From Siphonodentalium dalli (taxonomy: Eukaryota; Mollusca; Scaphopoda; Gadilida; Siphonodentaliidae): 64,000 bases of DNA. The stretch covers positions 143,373,559 to 143,437,558 of the forward strand of contig CP136066.1 in assembly GCA_032622095.1 (NCBI GenBank), read 5' to 3'. The notes under the pieces were generated by a model that was not told the origin of the DNA, searched no databases, and saw only the letters and a list, made by a program, of their open reading frames with translations. A program made the position numbers and the translations under genes. This document shows, piece after piece, positions 1 to 13,258 of this stretch (its first letter is position 1; the number at the start of each line of letters is the position of its first letter).

Positions 1-1354
1 ACCGCTGGCGTTAACTTTACAATTTCGGCATCTACGTGATTATATCGGTACGATTGAGTAAGGTACAAACAATCTCCAAGAATACATTCGCCCTGTACTC
101 CATGCGATATAAAAAAACCAAATGCTAGTAACACCACACTAGGTGGCGTAATAAAATCAACATGGTAATTATAATGAAAATGAATTTATGACTGGAGTCA
201 TAAATTCATTTTCATTATAATGACCATGTTGTTTGCATCGTTCTTATAGCACACGAGTGTATGTTTCACCGATCCATGGCTCAAATTCATTCTTTTGTTG
301 CATATATGCTGTTGAGTAGAAAAAGATATGTTCCCAAAAGTGGCATTTTAGTGAACCGTACCCCTTTAATTGTAATACATAGATAACTTATAGACCAAAT
401 TAACAAAAATATGGCTTGCAAAATGGCCACCAGAATTGTAAACTTGTCGATCAGTTTGAATATCGTTATATGCAGTATGGCCGTGGGAGTAGTTAACAGG
501 TGGAATCACAAGGATAAAATGCCCAAACTCCGTGGAAATGCGCTTTGGGGAAAACTCATCATACAAGATGGCATCTAACATGGCCGCTGGGAATAAAGAA
601 CAACATATGATAGTTATCAGAAATTCCCAGCAGCAAGGAAAGGAATTCGACGTCGATATATACATCACATATTGCAACCAATGTGTGTTGGAATGTGTGT
701 CACAAAGCACATTTCGCAATATAATTAGATGGCTACCAACAGTGACTCCCCATACGTGTCATGTTTGTCGCTAGTCTGAAACAATTGTGAGCGGACAATT
801 ATTTTCGACAATGTTTATGGTCTAGCTGGAACTAACTGTGGCCCGTTGTTTTCTTAAGACAAACCGTTCCGTAACTGGTTTCGTTTCATGCTCTTCCAAT
901 AAAACCACTTACTGCATGTCTTTTGTTACCATGTAGAGACTACTCTACCCCGATAAGCATCGATAAATAGTAGCTTTGTTTGAATAAATCAAATACGCCT
1001 CTGTACGACAAACCATTTTCATCGAGTGTGCACAAATCAAACCAGATGGAATGCTTAGTTTGTTAACTGACTCCCCTGTATATATGGCCATCAAAAGCTT
1101 GAAAGTTGCCGTTTTTTATCCCTTTATAAAAGGGCAATTAAGTCTTGTCAATATCAGTGTTATACCATACCGGCATGCCTCTCGTGTTCAGAAAAAAATG
1201 TAAATATCTGCCATACTGTCAGCACATTTGTGCAACATGGTGATTATTAGATTGGTAAACAACGGATGTTATCCAAGCTTTTAAATTGAGTACGTCTCTT
1301 CAAAGGAATCTGAGCGTTTTGCCCAAAGCTATTCCAGTTGGTTTTCATGACGTT
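1..1354. other. No gene seen
   Basis: Apart from the hairpin at 162-232, about 380-440 (agaccaaattaacaaaaata..atggcttgcaaaatgg) resembles the arm of FB1. Open frames at 366-774 on both strands are mirror images of each other and lack gene signals. Confidence 0.5.
162..232. repeat. Short perfect hairpin
   Basis: catggtaattataatgaaaa..aatttatgac and its complement meet at 196-200. Confidence 0.7.
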
Positions 1355-2739
1355 TAGTCGGGGAGCCAATAAGGTCCACCTGCACCCCCCCCCCCCGATG
1401 ATTACAAATAACCTTATTTGTATTGTTCCCTATGGTATCCAGATAAAGAATCCGGATTTCACCGAAAAATAAAGGTGGCCCTACTAGGTGCTAGAGCCAT
1501 TTGAATCCAAGATGGCCGCCATTTCCTCTAATTCCGACCAGCTGTATTTAATCGTTGTAATAGATCGGTTGTTAGCAAAAGACACAGACAAAAGGTATGC
1601 CATTTTGTTGGTATGATGTCCTTCTTCAAAATGACGGCAAATAATTTCGAAAAAAATTCAAAATGGCCGCCGAAAAATGACGTATATGCACGAAAATAGG
1701 AAATTTAATTAATATTTCACCATATCTTCCATTTTTCTTCACATTAATCATTAGTAAATGGCAATGTTTTTGAGACAGTCATCAAGTGTGATATTATAGC
1801 ATAATTTTAAGACATTTGCCATTGACGAGGGTTCCGTAATAGATACAGAAAGAGGATTTGAAAAAGAGGGGTAAAATTTTCGATTTTTTGCAAGACGATT
1901 TTGATAGTCATTTTATCGACAAACCACACAGGCTGTTAATAGAATGTCAACAACTATGTGCTTTATTTTATTGGACGGATGTTTTACTTCAATGGGAATG
2001 AAATTGGTGTAGAAAATTTCCAAAATGGCCGCCGAAAATATGAAAAATGGTAAATATTGCCCCAGGGTGTCCTGCAATGGCTTACAAGTTGTGGTTGATA
2101 TATAAAATTGGCTAATCTGTATTATATACATTGAATACTAACATGTCTGATGCACCATGGATCATTGTTTCTATTGTCACCACTGACATCACCAGAAATA
2201 TTGGATTTTTCTCTCACAAACTTGACATAAATTTCGGCAAAAATTAACTTTTCAGGGTTGGACAATTGTTTTAAGTAAAATGCAACTATCATTGGTATCA
2301 AAGGTATTTATTGTTTTGGTCTATCTTAAATGTGTCACACTACGGTGTTTATAGACCAAATTGCTCAAGATGGCTTCCAAAATGGCAACCAAATTTGTAA
2401 AAAGTTAATTTTTTACATATATCCCGAACATTATTATCTGTGTTATCCGACAAGGTAGCAAACTGTGACTCACTTGGTTATTATACGTGTTAGTTAATTA
2501 ACTGACAACTACGTTCTATTCTGTTTGTCCCAGTTCCGTATGGGGCATGACAAATTCATTTTAAAGTTGTAGTATGGAATTTTGCGGAGAACCTCTTTTG
2601 TGATTCTGGCCATATTATTGAAAGGAAATGGGCAGAACTTTGAGACGGAACTGAGATGAACCATAATATGTGGCTATTCTGGCCCATTATGATAAAAAGT
2701 GATCAACTGGATAAAAGATGGATGCCAAGATGGCAGCCA

Positions 2740-4880
2740 GGGAGTTACTGTATGATCATAGGTGGTGTGAATAGGTATACAGGGAGTTACTGTATGGTCA
2801 TGAATGTTGTGAATATGTATACAAGGAGTGACTATATGGTTATGAGTGGGGTGTCCATGGTGAGATGCATAGGAATATAAGGAGTGGCTGTATGGGCATG
2901 TGTGAGGTGAATCGGTATACATGTAGTGACTGTACGGTGTATTGTTGTGTGTGGCCGATGTGACCGTATGGGCATTGCTGTGGTGTGTATATATATAACG
3001 AGAGTAGCTACATGGCCATCTGTGAGTTGTTTATGTATATATGGAGTGACTGTAAGGTCGTGGTGGGATGTATATGTGTACCGTGTGTGGCTGTATTGTG
3101 ACATGTGGGTGTATATGTATATTTGTGCTGTCTGTATGATCATGGATGGAGTGCGTAGATAAATAGGGAGTGATTTTATGGTTATGGGTAATGTGTATAG
3201 GTGCACATGGTATGCTTGTACGGTCAAAATTGAAGTTATATGCATACCTATGGCTATATAGGGAGTTCCATTTTTGGTAACGGGTGGGTCGTATATTGAT
3301 ATATGTTGTGGATGTATTATCATCGGTGGTGTATATGGTGTAGATGAATGATCATGGATGGCGTGTATGAGTATACAGTGAGTTGCTGAATTGTCATGTG
3401 CGAGGTGTATATGCAAGTATGAAACTTATGAGTGGTCGTGTGTGCGGGTATTGGTATATTTGGAAGGGCTCACCATTGGTGAGGTGTATATGTATATCTG
3501 GATTGACTCTATGGTCATGGGTATGGCGAATATATATACATGTAGTGGCTGTATGGTCCACGGTGAGGTGAATAGGTATACAATCAGTGACTGTATGATC
3601 GTGAATGTGGTGAATATGTATACATAGAGTGACTATATGGTCAGGTGTGGGAGTATACCTGGTGTTCATGCATGGTGACTCATGGCTGTATCGTCATTTG
3701 TGGAATGTACCGGTATAACCAGATATGGCTGTATGGTCAGGTGTACGTGTATAGATTGGGTGACTATATTGTCATTTGTGTGGTGTTTATGTACATATGA
3801 GGTCATGGGTGGGTTGTACATGTGTAATTTGGGTGGCTATCGCTTTCCACAATAACTCAAGGATATGTTAATCAATAGAGAGGTCATGTCAAAGAGTTCT
3901 CCACCTTGATATTGTTTGTGTACATGGGGGAACTTTAAACGTGAAAAACGATAGCCACCCATTACCACACAGTCATTCCATATATACATAAACACCACAG
4001 ACATAACAATATAGTGACCAACTGTATAAACGTACACCTGACCCATGACCAGGGATGGCCATACAGCCATGAGTCACAATGCAGGCACACCGGTTATAAT
4101 CCTAAACATGACCCATAACCATAGAGTCACTCCTTGTATACCCATTCACCTCACCATTGGTCATACGGTCATCCCATGTATACCTATTCTCCACACACAC
4201 ATGGTCAAATAGACATTCAATATATACATCAACACCACAACAATGACCATAGAGTCACCCCGGGTATACATATCCACCTCACCAATGGTCATATAACCAC
4301 TCGCTTCATACACATACCCTCACCCATGGCACCTGGTATACTCCTTCATCTGACCTATGGCCATATAGTCACCCCGTGTGTACCTATTCAAAACATTCAT
4401 ACATGATCATACATTCATACATGATCATAGTCAATCGTTGTATATGTATTCACCTCACCCTTGGCCATGTCACTCCCTGTATCCCTATTTGTCACACCAT
4501 AGCAGAATAGCTACTCAAGATATACTGATACTCCCCAGCCATGTCAGTATATTCACTCCATGTATGCATATGCACATCATCCATGGCCATATAGCCGCTC
4601 GCTATATACACATACCCCTCGCCCATGACCATATAGCAACACATGTGTATACCCGTATAACCTACACATGACCATACCGCCACGAGTCACCAAGCAGGAA
4701 CACCGGGTATACTCATACACATGACACATGGCCATTTAGTCACTCCCTGTATAGCTATTCATTACATTTATGATCATACAGTCACTCATTGGATACATAC
4801 ATGTACTCATATCACCATTGACCATACTATAACTCCCTGTATACCTATTCACCTCACCTATGATCATATAGTAACTCCCT
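2740..4880. repeat. Inverted minisatellite core of FB1
   Basis: Units of roughly 40-48 bp built on gtatac..gtgactgtatggtcatg run on the + strand from about 2740 to 3825 and on the - strand from about 3965 to 4880. The 3830-3960 spacer separates them and contains ctatcgctttccacaataac. Long His/Ile/Thr-rich frames here are translations of the repeat. Confidence 0.85.
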
Positions 4881-5682
4881 GGCTACCATCTTGGCATCCA
4901 CCCTGTATCCAGTTGATATGTTTTATCATAATGGACTAGAATAGCCACATATTATGGTTCATCTCAGTTCCGTTTCAAAGTTCTGCCCATTTCCGTTCAA
5001 TAATATGGCAAGAAACACAAAAGAGGTTCTCCGCAAAATTCCATACTGCAACTTTAAAATGAATTTGTCATGCCCCATACAGAACTGGGACAAACATAAT
5101 AGAACGTAGTTGTCAGTTAATTAACTAACACGTATAATAACCAAGTGAGTCACAATTTACTACCTTGTCGGATAACGCAGAGAATAATGTTCGGGATATA
5201 TGTAAAAAATTAACTTTTTACAAATTTGGTTGCCATTTTGGAAGCCATCTTGAGCAATTTGGTCTATAAACACCGTAGTGTGACACATTTAAGATAGACC
5301 AAAACAATAAATACCTTTGATACCAATGATAGTTGCATTTTACTTAAAACAATTGTCCAACCCTGAAAAGTTATTGTTTGCCGAAATTTATGTCAAGTTT
5401 GTGAGAGAAAAATCCAATATTTCTGGTGATGTCAGTGGTGACAATAGAAACAATGATCCATGGTGCATCAGACATGTTAGTATTCAATGTATATAATACA
5501 GATTAGCCAATTTTATATATTAACCACAACTTGTAAGCCATTGCAGGACACCCTGGGGCAATATTTACCATTTTTCATATTTTCGGCGGCCATTTTGGAA
5601 ATTTTCTACACCAATTTCATTCCCATTGAAGTAAAACATCCGTCCAATAAAACAAAGCACATAGTTGTTTACATTCTATTAA

Positions 5683-6820
5683 CCCTTTGAACCCCAGCGG
5701 CCGGAATACCGGCCGCTGCGTGAACCTCCATATACCCTAGCGGCCGGTATACCGGCCGCTGATCCGGCCATTATAACGACCGCCACGTGTTTATAGTTTA
5801 TAGCTATGCGATTCAATAACAAATCGACGTCTAAACTCTAGTTATATATCTAATATAAAAAGCCTGTTCAAATTATATTTATATGGTGAAGGGCCTCGAT
5901 CGCGTATCAAGTTGATTTCTTCGCGCATGCGCAGAACAGCGATATGCGAAATAAATGGTTTATAGCGTACTTATGCACGACATACCCACTAATATATGTT
6001 TAAATGGCCCCATAGACATCGGCGGTGGTCAGGGTGTGTATATGGAATGTCTACCCGCTATAGTATCGGGTAGGAATATATGCGCATGCGCAGAACATAG
6101 GTTGTAAATGACAAAAACATGCGTTTTAAGCGAAATGTGGTGTTATATATAGGACATATAGCTGCATCATAATTGCAGTTTCTTGCTAATGTCGGGTAGT
6201 TGTCTGGTAACCGTTACTAAGGAGAGATTGGGTGGCAAAGTGTCCTTATATTTTAATGATCATAGAATGGTCCATGCATAACATACATATGTTTGCACAG
6301 TTTCAAACAGGTGCCACCATTGAACATATACAGCATTATGCGACTAGATATTGTATAAATTAAGGGAAGACTACCACGTAATGGTTAGTGCAGTGGTGTC
6401 ATCCGTTCATTTGTGGTACTTGATTAGCAACCGTTGCTACCTTAAATAATTAATTTCATTCGATCTCTCTTAAATTCTTGTCGGATATATCTCAAATTTC
6501 ACATTAGGGTATTATCGTCATCAAAAACGCAATCACTGGCATTGAGTTATGACATACCATGCTATAATTGCCTTTTCCAGTCAATTCGGGGTGGTTGCCT
6601 AGCAACCGTTACCACGACGCTGCCGCGTGGCAAAGTCTTCCGATTTTATAATGATCAGTGATCAATGGGGGGGGGGGGGGACCTGTAAAGTTTCATACCT
6701 GTGTCACAAATTAAACATAACCAACATCATCCAACAAGACACTATAAAATTTAAAGGAAAATCCCACGAGGAGCCCATGGTCAGGGTGTCGGCCGTGGTA
6801 GGGCGTCAGGGTTCAAAGGG
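5683..6820. mobile_element. piggyBac-like non-autonomous element in FB1
   Basis: 1138 bp with terminal CCCTTTGAACCC/GGGTTCAAAGGG and TTAA on both sides (5679-5682, 6821-6824). The matching point in the left arm of FB1 (near 1930) has a single TTAA and no insert, so it serves as an empty site. Near the left end are two GC-rich palindromes around agcggccggtataccggccg. No transposase frame is present. Confidence 0.85.
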
Positions 6821-7405
6821 TTAACAGCCTGTGTGGTTTGTCGTTAAAATGACTATCAAAATCGTCTTGCAACAAAAATCGAAAATTTCACCCTCTTTTT
6901 CAAATCCTCTTTCTGTATCTATTACGGAACCCTCGTCAATGGCAAATGTCTTAAAATGACATTATAATATCACGCTTGATGACTGTCTCAAAAACATTGC
7001 CATTTACTAATGATTAATGTGAAGAAAAATGGAAGATATGGTGAAATGTTAATTAAATTTCCTATTTTCGTGCATATGACATCATTTTTCGGCGGCCATT
7101 TTGATTATTTTTCGAAATTATTTGCCGTCATTTTGAAGAAGGACATCATACCAACAAAATGGCATACCTTTTGTCTGTGTCTTTTGCTAACAACCGATCT
7201 ATTACAACTATTAAATACAGCTGGTCGGAATTAGAGGAAATGGCGGCCATCTTGGATTCAAATGACTCTAGCACCTAGTAGGGCCACCTTTATTTTTCGG
7301 TGAAATCCGGATTCTTTATCTGGATACCATAGGGAACAATAAAAATACGGTTATTTGTAATCATCGGGGGGGGGGTGCAGGTGGACCTTATTGGCTCCCC
7401 GACTA

Positions 7406-8799
7406 GTTGTCTTTACACATAGATATACATGGGCTGGGCATTTTATACACAGACTGGGTAATTTTTATTTAGAACACTGTAAGAAAGTTATTGTCTTGAT
7501 ATTCCTTTGACCGTAATGTTGATGGTCAACACAATCAGGAGGAATTCCTATGCACTGAACAACCAATTCAACAAACTACATGGTTGATTACTACCACCCT
7601 GCGTGTCGATGGATAGTTGTTGTAATTATTGTGTAACATCGCTGGAGAAACGAACATGTTTACAATATAGTATGCCCTCACTCTTGCAGTTCGGAACTTC
7701 GGAGGGCGCATGTGGATAGACCGTATGCTTGAACATGGCTAATATATTCTTGTCTGCCCATTGCGCCACACAACTGAAGGCATGGCATATTCACATTTCT
7801 AATCAGAAGCACATATAAAGGCATGCGGGGCGTCAATATTTTCAAGTTGCAATTCGTTATAACGACTTCTAACAACTCGTTATAACGAGTTGCGTATTTG
7901 TATATGTGGGGGTGCGGTGGTGTTCCGGGTGGCCCTAATTCGCAGTCGTAATGATCTACTATAACCACCATAATAACCACAACCATATATCCACCCTTTT
8001 GATTGCCCACATACAGTCGGTGCAAGTCGGTGATCGAGCTGCTAGCCTCCCGATCACGTGGGGGGGGGGGGGGGGTGGGGTGCAAGCATGGCTGTGTTGA
8101 GTACTTTCGTTTTGATGGCCCGGCACATTATGCGCAAATATATAGCACCTGCATCGGCTGAGTCACCGTGTATATAGAAACACTTGTTTACTTTTCCATA
8201 TGTTGAAAATGAATTCATTTTGGGTGTATGGAATCTGGACAAAGATACCTTCTCTGAAGCATGTTTATATATACTTTAATTAAGGTTTCTTAGTCACACC
8301 CGGCGTCATAATTAAAGGAACAATTAACTTTAGACATGCATTTGTGTTTAGCCAACAATACAGTAACTCCGTCATGTGATAGAGTTAATTTAAAGGAAAC
8401 AATATTTTGACAGGTTAATGAGATAGTACCCACGTCGGGATGTATCGGAGGGCGGTAATAAGTGACGCCAGGTCTCGTGATGCTGAGTAAATGACGATAT
8501 AGCGGTACAAACAACTTCAAAGGGAATATATTATGCAACATTCGCCAGGTATATCCGCGTTCAAATGAGGACAATTATAAATATTTAGGCTGCGGAAATG
8601 GAAACCGAAACGTTGCGGTTGAGCTAGCTTCTTAAACGTAAATATACAACGCGCGTGACTGTGTGGGAAAGTAAAAGATACATATCCTCAAATGCTTATG
8701 AAACATGCAGCTATAGACTTTATGGATAGACATCAAGAATAGAGTCACACATGAATATGAGAGCTTTGCAGGTAAGTCTATATTTTTCTTTTACTGCGG
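7406..8799. other. No gene seen
   Basis: Holds a small hairpin at about 7872-7895 (caactcgttataacgagttg) and a G run at about 8060-8075. The frame at 7678-8085 depends on the G/C runs and is not convincing. Confidence 0.5.
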
Positions 8800-9058
8800 A
8801 ATACTATTTAGAGTTATTTAGAGTTGTTAGAGTTATTAGAATTATCCGCAATTTGGTCCGAGACCGACAAGTTTCTCTTCGACTGTTTGCTGTGCCACTT
8901 AAAATTATCGGTGGTGAAAAATAATAGATTTCAAACATCGATATCTGATCACTCTGAGCTTTGATGGGTGGGTTCCTCGACTCGAATCAAATATGTTTTA
9001 CCCCCGAAGCCAAGGAAATAGTAATTTGCGAGCGTTAATTCGTATTATGCATCTTTAA
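8800..9058. mobile_element. Partial MITE, same family
   Basis: Holds aagctcagagtgatcagata in reverse, gttcctcgactcgaatcaaa, and right end ttatgcatctttaa. The left end was not found. Confidence 0.6.
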
Positions 9059-9119
9059 AGAAACAAGCACAATAATAACTGAAACATTGTGAGTTGAACA
9101 TATCATATATCAGAACAAG

Positions 9120-9442
9120 GTTGATTGATTGGATTGATTGATTTGGGGTTTAATGTCGCCTTCAGCAACTAATACCATATGACGACATTGTCAGTTTTAG
9201 TGGTGGAGGATCGAAATCCCCACATGTACTTACGGCTACCACCGGCTATCCGCGAGTTAGTTTTTTTTAAACATTCAGTACATATGTTACTGGCGCTCAT
9301 ACCAGGCAACTCCACCAGATAACGATTTCGTGTAACAAAGTCCAGGATGGAAACATATGGATTTGAACCCTTATCGCCAGCGCTGAAGGGATAGACGTCT
9401 TGGAGTTGTATCCCTAACCGACTGAGTCAACGATACCACTAT
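9120..9442 (-). mobile_element. tRNA-derived SINE
   Basis: Read on the - strand it starts with a tRNA-like head: an A-box region TGACTCAGTCGGTTAG and B box GGTTCAAATCC. It ends in an aaatcaatcaatc-type tail. AGAACAAG occurs on both sides (9112-9119, 9443-9450), an 8-bp target duplication. Such tails are common in molluscan SINE/LINE pairs (recollection). Confidence 0.85.
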
Positions 9443-9783
9443 AGAACAAGCTTGAAAATGTTCGGATTCGAACCCACGATCTCCTCTTCTATAGTTACGT
9501 GCGCTCGCGCAACAGTGTGGCGATCAGACAGATTCGTAGGTTGGTGTCACCCTACTCCGTTTCACTCCATGACGTCACCAAAAACGACGTAAAACCTCGT
9601 GGCGTTCTGACATTTTTACTGTGCCGCGTTTTTGCTATGTTTATATTATGTTTTTTTTTCGATTATTTGTTTGTCGCCGATATCGCCATTTGTCGGGATT
9701 CCCTGTTTCTATATTTAAAACTGGCATGCTCGTAGTGAGCCTCGATTTCGATTTTTTCTCCCAGGTCAAAATACGTCAGAGTT

Positions 9784-9981
9784 ATGACAAAAATAGATCG
9801 ACCTACATTTTCTCCATCAGAACTCTACATCAAAGAGTCTATAGACTCCCTCGGGACCTACATAGACTCCTTCATTTGGGTATTTTTACTTATAATTGGG
9901 AAGTTTTATCATTTTTGGTTCGTGCGAAGACATCTTTTTATCGTGCGGGAAAAGAGAGACATTCAAAACGCGATTTCGTAA
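9784..9981 (+). CDS. Possible small membrane protein ORF, 65 aa
   Basis: The frame begins MTKIDRPTFSPSELYIKESI. A hydrophobic stretch (about residues 29-50, WVFLLIIGKFYHFWFV) is followed by Arg/Lys-rich VRRHLFIVREKR. The layout fits a single-pass membrane peptide with a cytosolic basic tail, and the codons are not repeat-derived. I do not recognise a family. No splice sites or polyA signal tie it to a transcript, so it may be chance. Confidence 0.2.
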   Translation: MTKIDRPTFSPSELYIKESIDSLGTYIDSFIWVFLLIIGKFYHFWFVRRHLFIVREKRDIQNAIS

Positions 9982-11554
9982 TTCGACGCAATAGGCTGAA
10001 TAGCCTAACCTTCAGCCGAGTTCCGGGTCAAATACGACGAATGACGTAACACAAAAACAAAACGCATTTGTTGACACAAACACCGTTTGAAGAGTTTATT
10101 ATTACATAAAATGATTGCTATTGATTAATTATTGATTAATTATTGATATTTATTGTTGCATATTGGCTGCTATCAATATTTACACAAATAGTATTAATTA
10201 TTTCTTATAATTGCTTCTTTGGTCAACTTTGACTATCGGAAAATGAAAATGAAAATATGCCGCTGAAAAAAATGTAATCGATATTAAAGTCTCATCCTTT
10301 CGGCAACATGGAATTGGTTTTAATTACTTAAATGATTAATATAGTAATTTGCCTTTTATCTGTGATGAAATGAGAAATGGTAATTGTCTTTTTTTGCTAA
10401 CATTAAATTAAATTAAATAAATTAAGTAAAATACAGTGAAATTATTTCTTAAATTATAGTTTATTACATTTTTGCGCACGTTGGCATCTCTCTGAGTGCA
10501 TTCTAGTTGAAACTGCGACCATCGTATATATCCACGACCAATCACGTACCTCACACGTGGAGGAAACCCACCCGGAAAAGTTTCTGTCAATTAATTTCAT
10601 TTTTATTTAGATTTATTATCACATATTTTTTAGAACATATACATCCGCAAGAAAACGTCCATGCAGAGCGTACGAATTCGAATAAGAAATATCTCGTTAG
10701 CAATCTCGATCAATCACGGAAAAAATGCGTTTCAACTTAGAAATATACGACAGCTAGCGTAGAACCACCACCTCAACTTATTTTACTATCTTGTTTAAAC
10801 AAATTAGTAAAAGAAGTGGAGGTGGGTGTACAACGCTACCATATAGATTACATCGCGAATTACTATTTAAAAAAACCACCACATGTATTATTCCTTTATA
10901 GAGAATAATATAGCCAATATCTGTAATTGTATATTTTTATTTTAATCACAAAATATTTATTTTTAGTCTTGCAATCGGGATTTATAAAAAAATAATAATA
11001 TATATGTATACAAGATGCATGGTGCCCAAAACGTTCCGGCTATTAAAACACTATCGGGGTCACTGCATGGTGTAGATTAATTAATTTAACGACTCGTATC
11101 GGGCAAAGGCAGAGTGCATGCATGTTGGTTCACCAACACCTGTTCCCTTTGGCAACATGTTTTTATTTTTGTCCAATTAGATCGGTAATAACTTCTGAAG
11201 GTGAGTAAAGGAAAAGCAACCATGGAAGTTTGGGAGTTTGTACATTTTTTGCTTTCGGTAATTCCGGTGTTTGACTAGCGGGTTTAACCCCGCACCATTC
11301 CAGCTGGTTGACCCTATACAGTTTTCCAACATGCTAATTTTTTTTAGACGGGCTTTCTTGGCTATTAAGTATTTAATCAGTAACGCTCTTATGCTGAATA
11401 TTTTTTTTCAAAGTAACATATATACCTATACAAATCAGTAGTGAAGCTATCCTGTATAATTATTAAATTTAGCCCCCCCCCCACCGTTTAGTGTGGGCAT
11501 ATCTATATGGAGGCTATGCAGTGATATATATATAAAATGTCTATAAAATTAAGG

Positions 11555-11560
<6 letters not shown>
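9982..11560. other. AT-rich intergenic, no gene seen
   Basis: Mostly A/T. A C run at about 11471-11482. The short frames on both strands have no protein-like features. Confidence 0.5.
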
Positions 11561-11599
<39 letters not shown>

Positions 11600-11600
<1 letters not shown>

Positions 11601-12085
11601 TGCGATTTAATTGTTATCACCTCTCCTTGTTCAACGGATTTAGGTTGTCTTTTGTTTATAAAATGATGGGATTGAAAAAATTGTTGAAAAGGGCATTTCC
11701 GCCCCGATAATTTTGAGACATGTATATTCGATCGATATACAGTTTCATCATTGTGCGGTCTTTTTTCAGTCCCGAAATTTGTACTCAATTTCGATGTATA
11801 CACCAGATTTTTCGATGTTTTAATGACATTTGACCTGTTATCTTCTTTTTTGCTGCATCCTATACATAAAAATGCAAAAACCAGAAAAGTTTATTTTTTC
11901 AAGACCGCTGTGGATGTTTCGACCGCACAATGATGAAATTATATATCGACAGAATATACATGTCTCAAAACTAACGGGGCTGAAATGCCTTTAACATTTT
12001 TTTTTTTTCAATTCCATCATTTTATAGACAAAAGACAACCTAAATCGGTTGAACAAGGAGAGGTGTTAACAATTAAAGCCCCAGA
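11600..12085. repeat. Foldback repeat next to a (TA)n tract
   Basis: Left arm 11600-11770 (ttgttatcacctctccttgt..tcattgtgcggtc) matches right arm 11920-12080 (gaccgcacaatgatgaaa..acaaggagaggtgtt) in reverse around a 150-bp loop. A (TA)n run of about 35 bp precedes it at 11562-11597. Confidence 0.75.
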
Positions 12086-13113
12086 TAACTAGTTGTGACT
12101 GACATGCAAAAAGTAAGATGACCGGATTTGGTCTGCATAATGTGACAGTCTGCCTAATGATGGTCAATGGTCCTCTTAGAATTAGGCAGACCTGAGAATT
12201 TGTATATTTAATATTACTGGAGGAATCACAAATTCCCATTGATCACACCTTGGTGGTCACATTTAGAACAAAACTAGAGAAAGAGTGTTTAAAATTGAGC
12301 GGTGACCCTATGTAGACACGCTTCTGCGTAGCAGACATACTGGCTTCAGTCTGCACGCAGTACAATAAGCGTTAATCTGTTCCATTATAAAACACTTTGA
12401 GGTGAAATTTTCTTGGAACAGACTTGATTATTGCAACGATAAACACATATCCAAACGAACCGTTTCTGATCTCATTCACCTGTATCATTCCACACGTTAA
12501 CAGTTTACAAAAATCACAACAGCCGCCGCAGTTCCAATCAATCAAGGTACTCTGAAGAGAGGCTGTGTTTTAAATCCCAACAGGAGGTTCATTCTTCAAT
12601 TAGCAGGAATCACACCACCACGCGTGGAATATATCTGTTTGGGATTAAATTATTCCCATGGTATGGTGGACGCCACTTACTTTCATGGTATACATTATAT
12701 TAGGATTCTTATTACAGGTGCTCTGATCAGGTGAGGTCACTTATATGTTATAGTTTTTCCACAATATCGCAAGACTTTGTTTATTTATTTATTAAATTTT
12801 GTTTGTGGGGGCAGGGAGGAGTTGGCGGACTTCGTATTTCCAACTTTACCTCTTCCAGCCTATATAATATATGGACCAAATGACCAACGCTGAAAATTGC
12901 AATTCATAAAAATAAAAAGGTTTTATGTTTCCAAACAGCCATGGTGTTGAAACAGCGAATTCTAGCTATTTCGAAGGATATTGCTTTTCGGCATAACACT
13001 GACACACTGCGAACTGTACGAGAAATCACTTCGCGTTTTTTTTTTGGTTATAGTATTTCGATGCTTGAAGTGCGAAGTTTGACGTAATGTAAAATTATTG
13101 TTAAAATTTTCAG

Positions 13114-13258
13114 TTCTGATAGAGTATGCCCCTTGACGAGACTCTGTGTGGAGCGTCATACAAAGTTTTGATTCTGGGCGAGGCCACAGTCGGTAAAACC
13201 GCCATTTTGAGAAGCCTAGTCGGACAGGAGTTCAGCGAACAGATTCGGGCTACTGTTG
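13114..13258 (+). CDS. Rab exon 1 (coding from 13126)
   Basis: A pyrimidine-rich acceptor ends at 13113 and the ATG is at 13126. The exon codes residues 1-44 with P-loop GEATVGKT and ends after the first base of Gly45 at donor g|gtaagt. Read-through past the donor gives a 71-codon open frame that is not the real protein end. Confidence 0.9.

Larger units (their letters stand above)
1357..7403. mobile_element. Foldback element FB1, 6.0 kb, TA target duplication
   Basis: The ends GTCGGGGAGCC and GGCTCCCCGAC are perfect inverted repeats flanked by TA on both sides (1355-1356, 7404-7405). The left arm (1357 to about 2740) matches the right arm (about 4870-7403) in reverse, apart from a nested insertion at 5683-6820. 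The arms enclose a minisatellite that switches strand near 3890, so the whole element is one palindrome. No transposase frame was seen. TA duplication suggests mobilisation by a Tc1/mariner-type enzyme (inference). Confidence 0.8.

Noticed and set aside
366-774. 117-codon and 80-codon frames on opposite strands
   Set aside because: Complementary shadows in a stretch resembling foldback arm sequence.
2832-4939. His/Ile/Thr-rich frames (such as IPIHLTHAHTATP), also at 30690-32845
   Set aside because: They follow the minisatellite period of FB1 and FB3 and appear on both strands. No start context or splice support.
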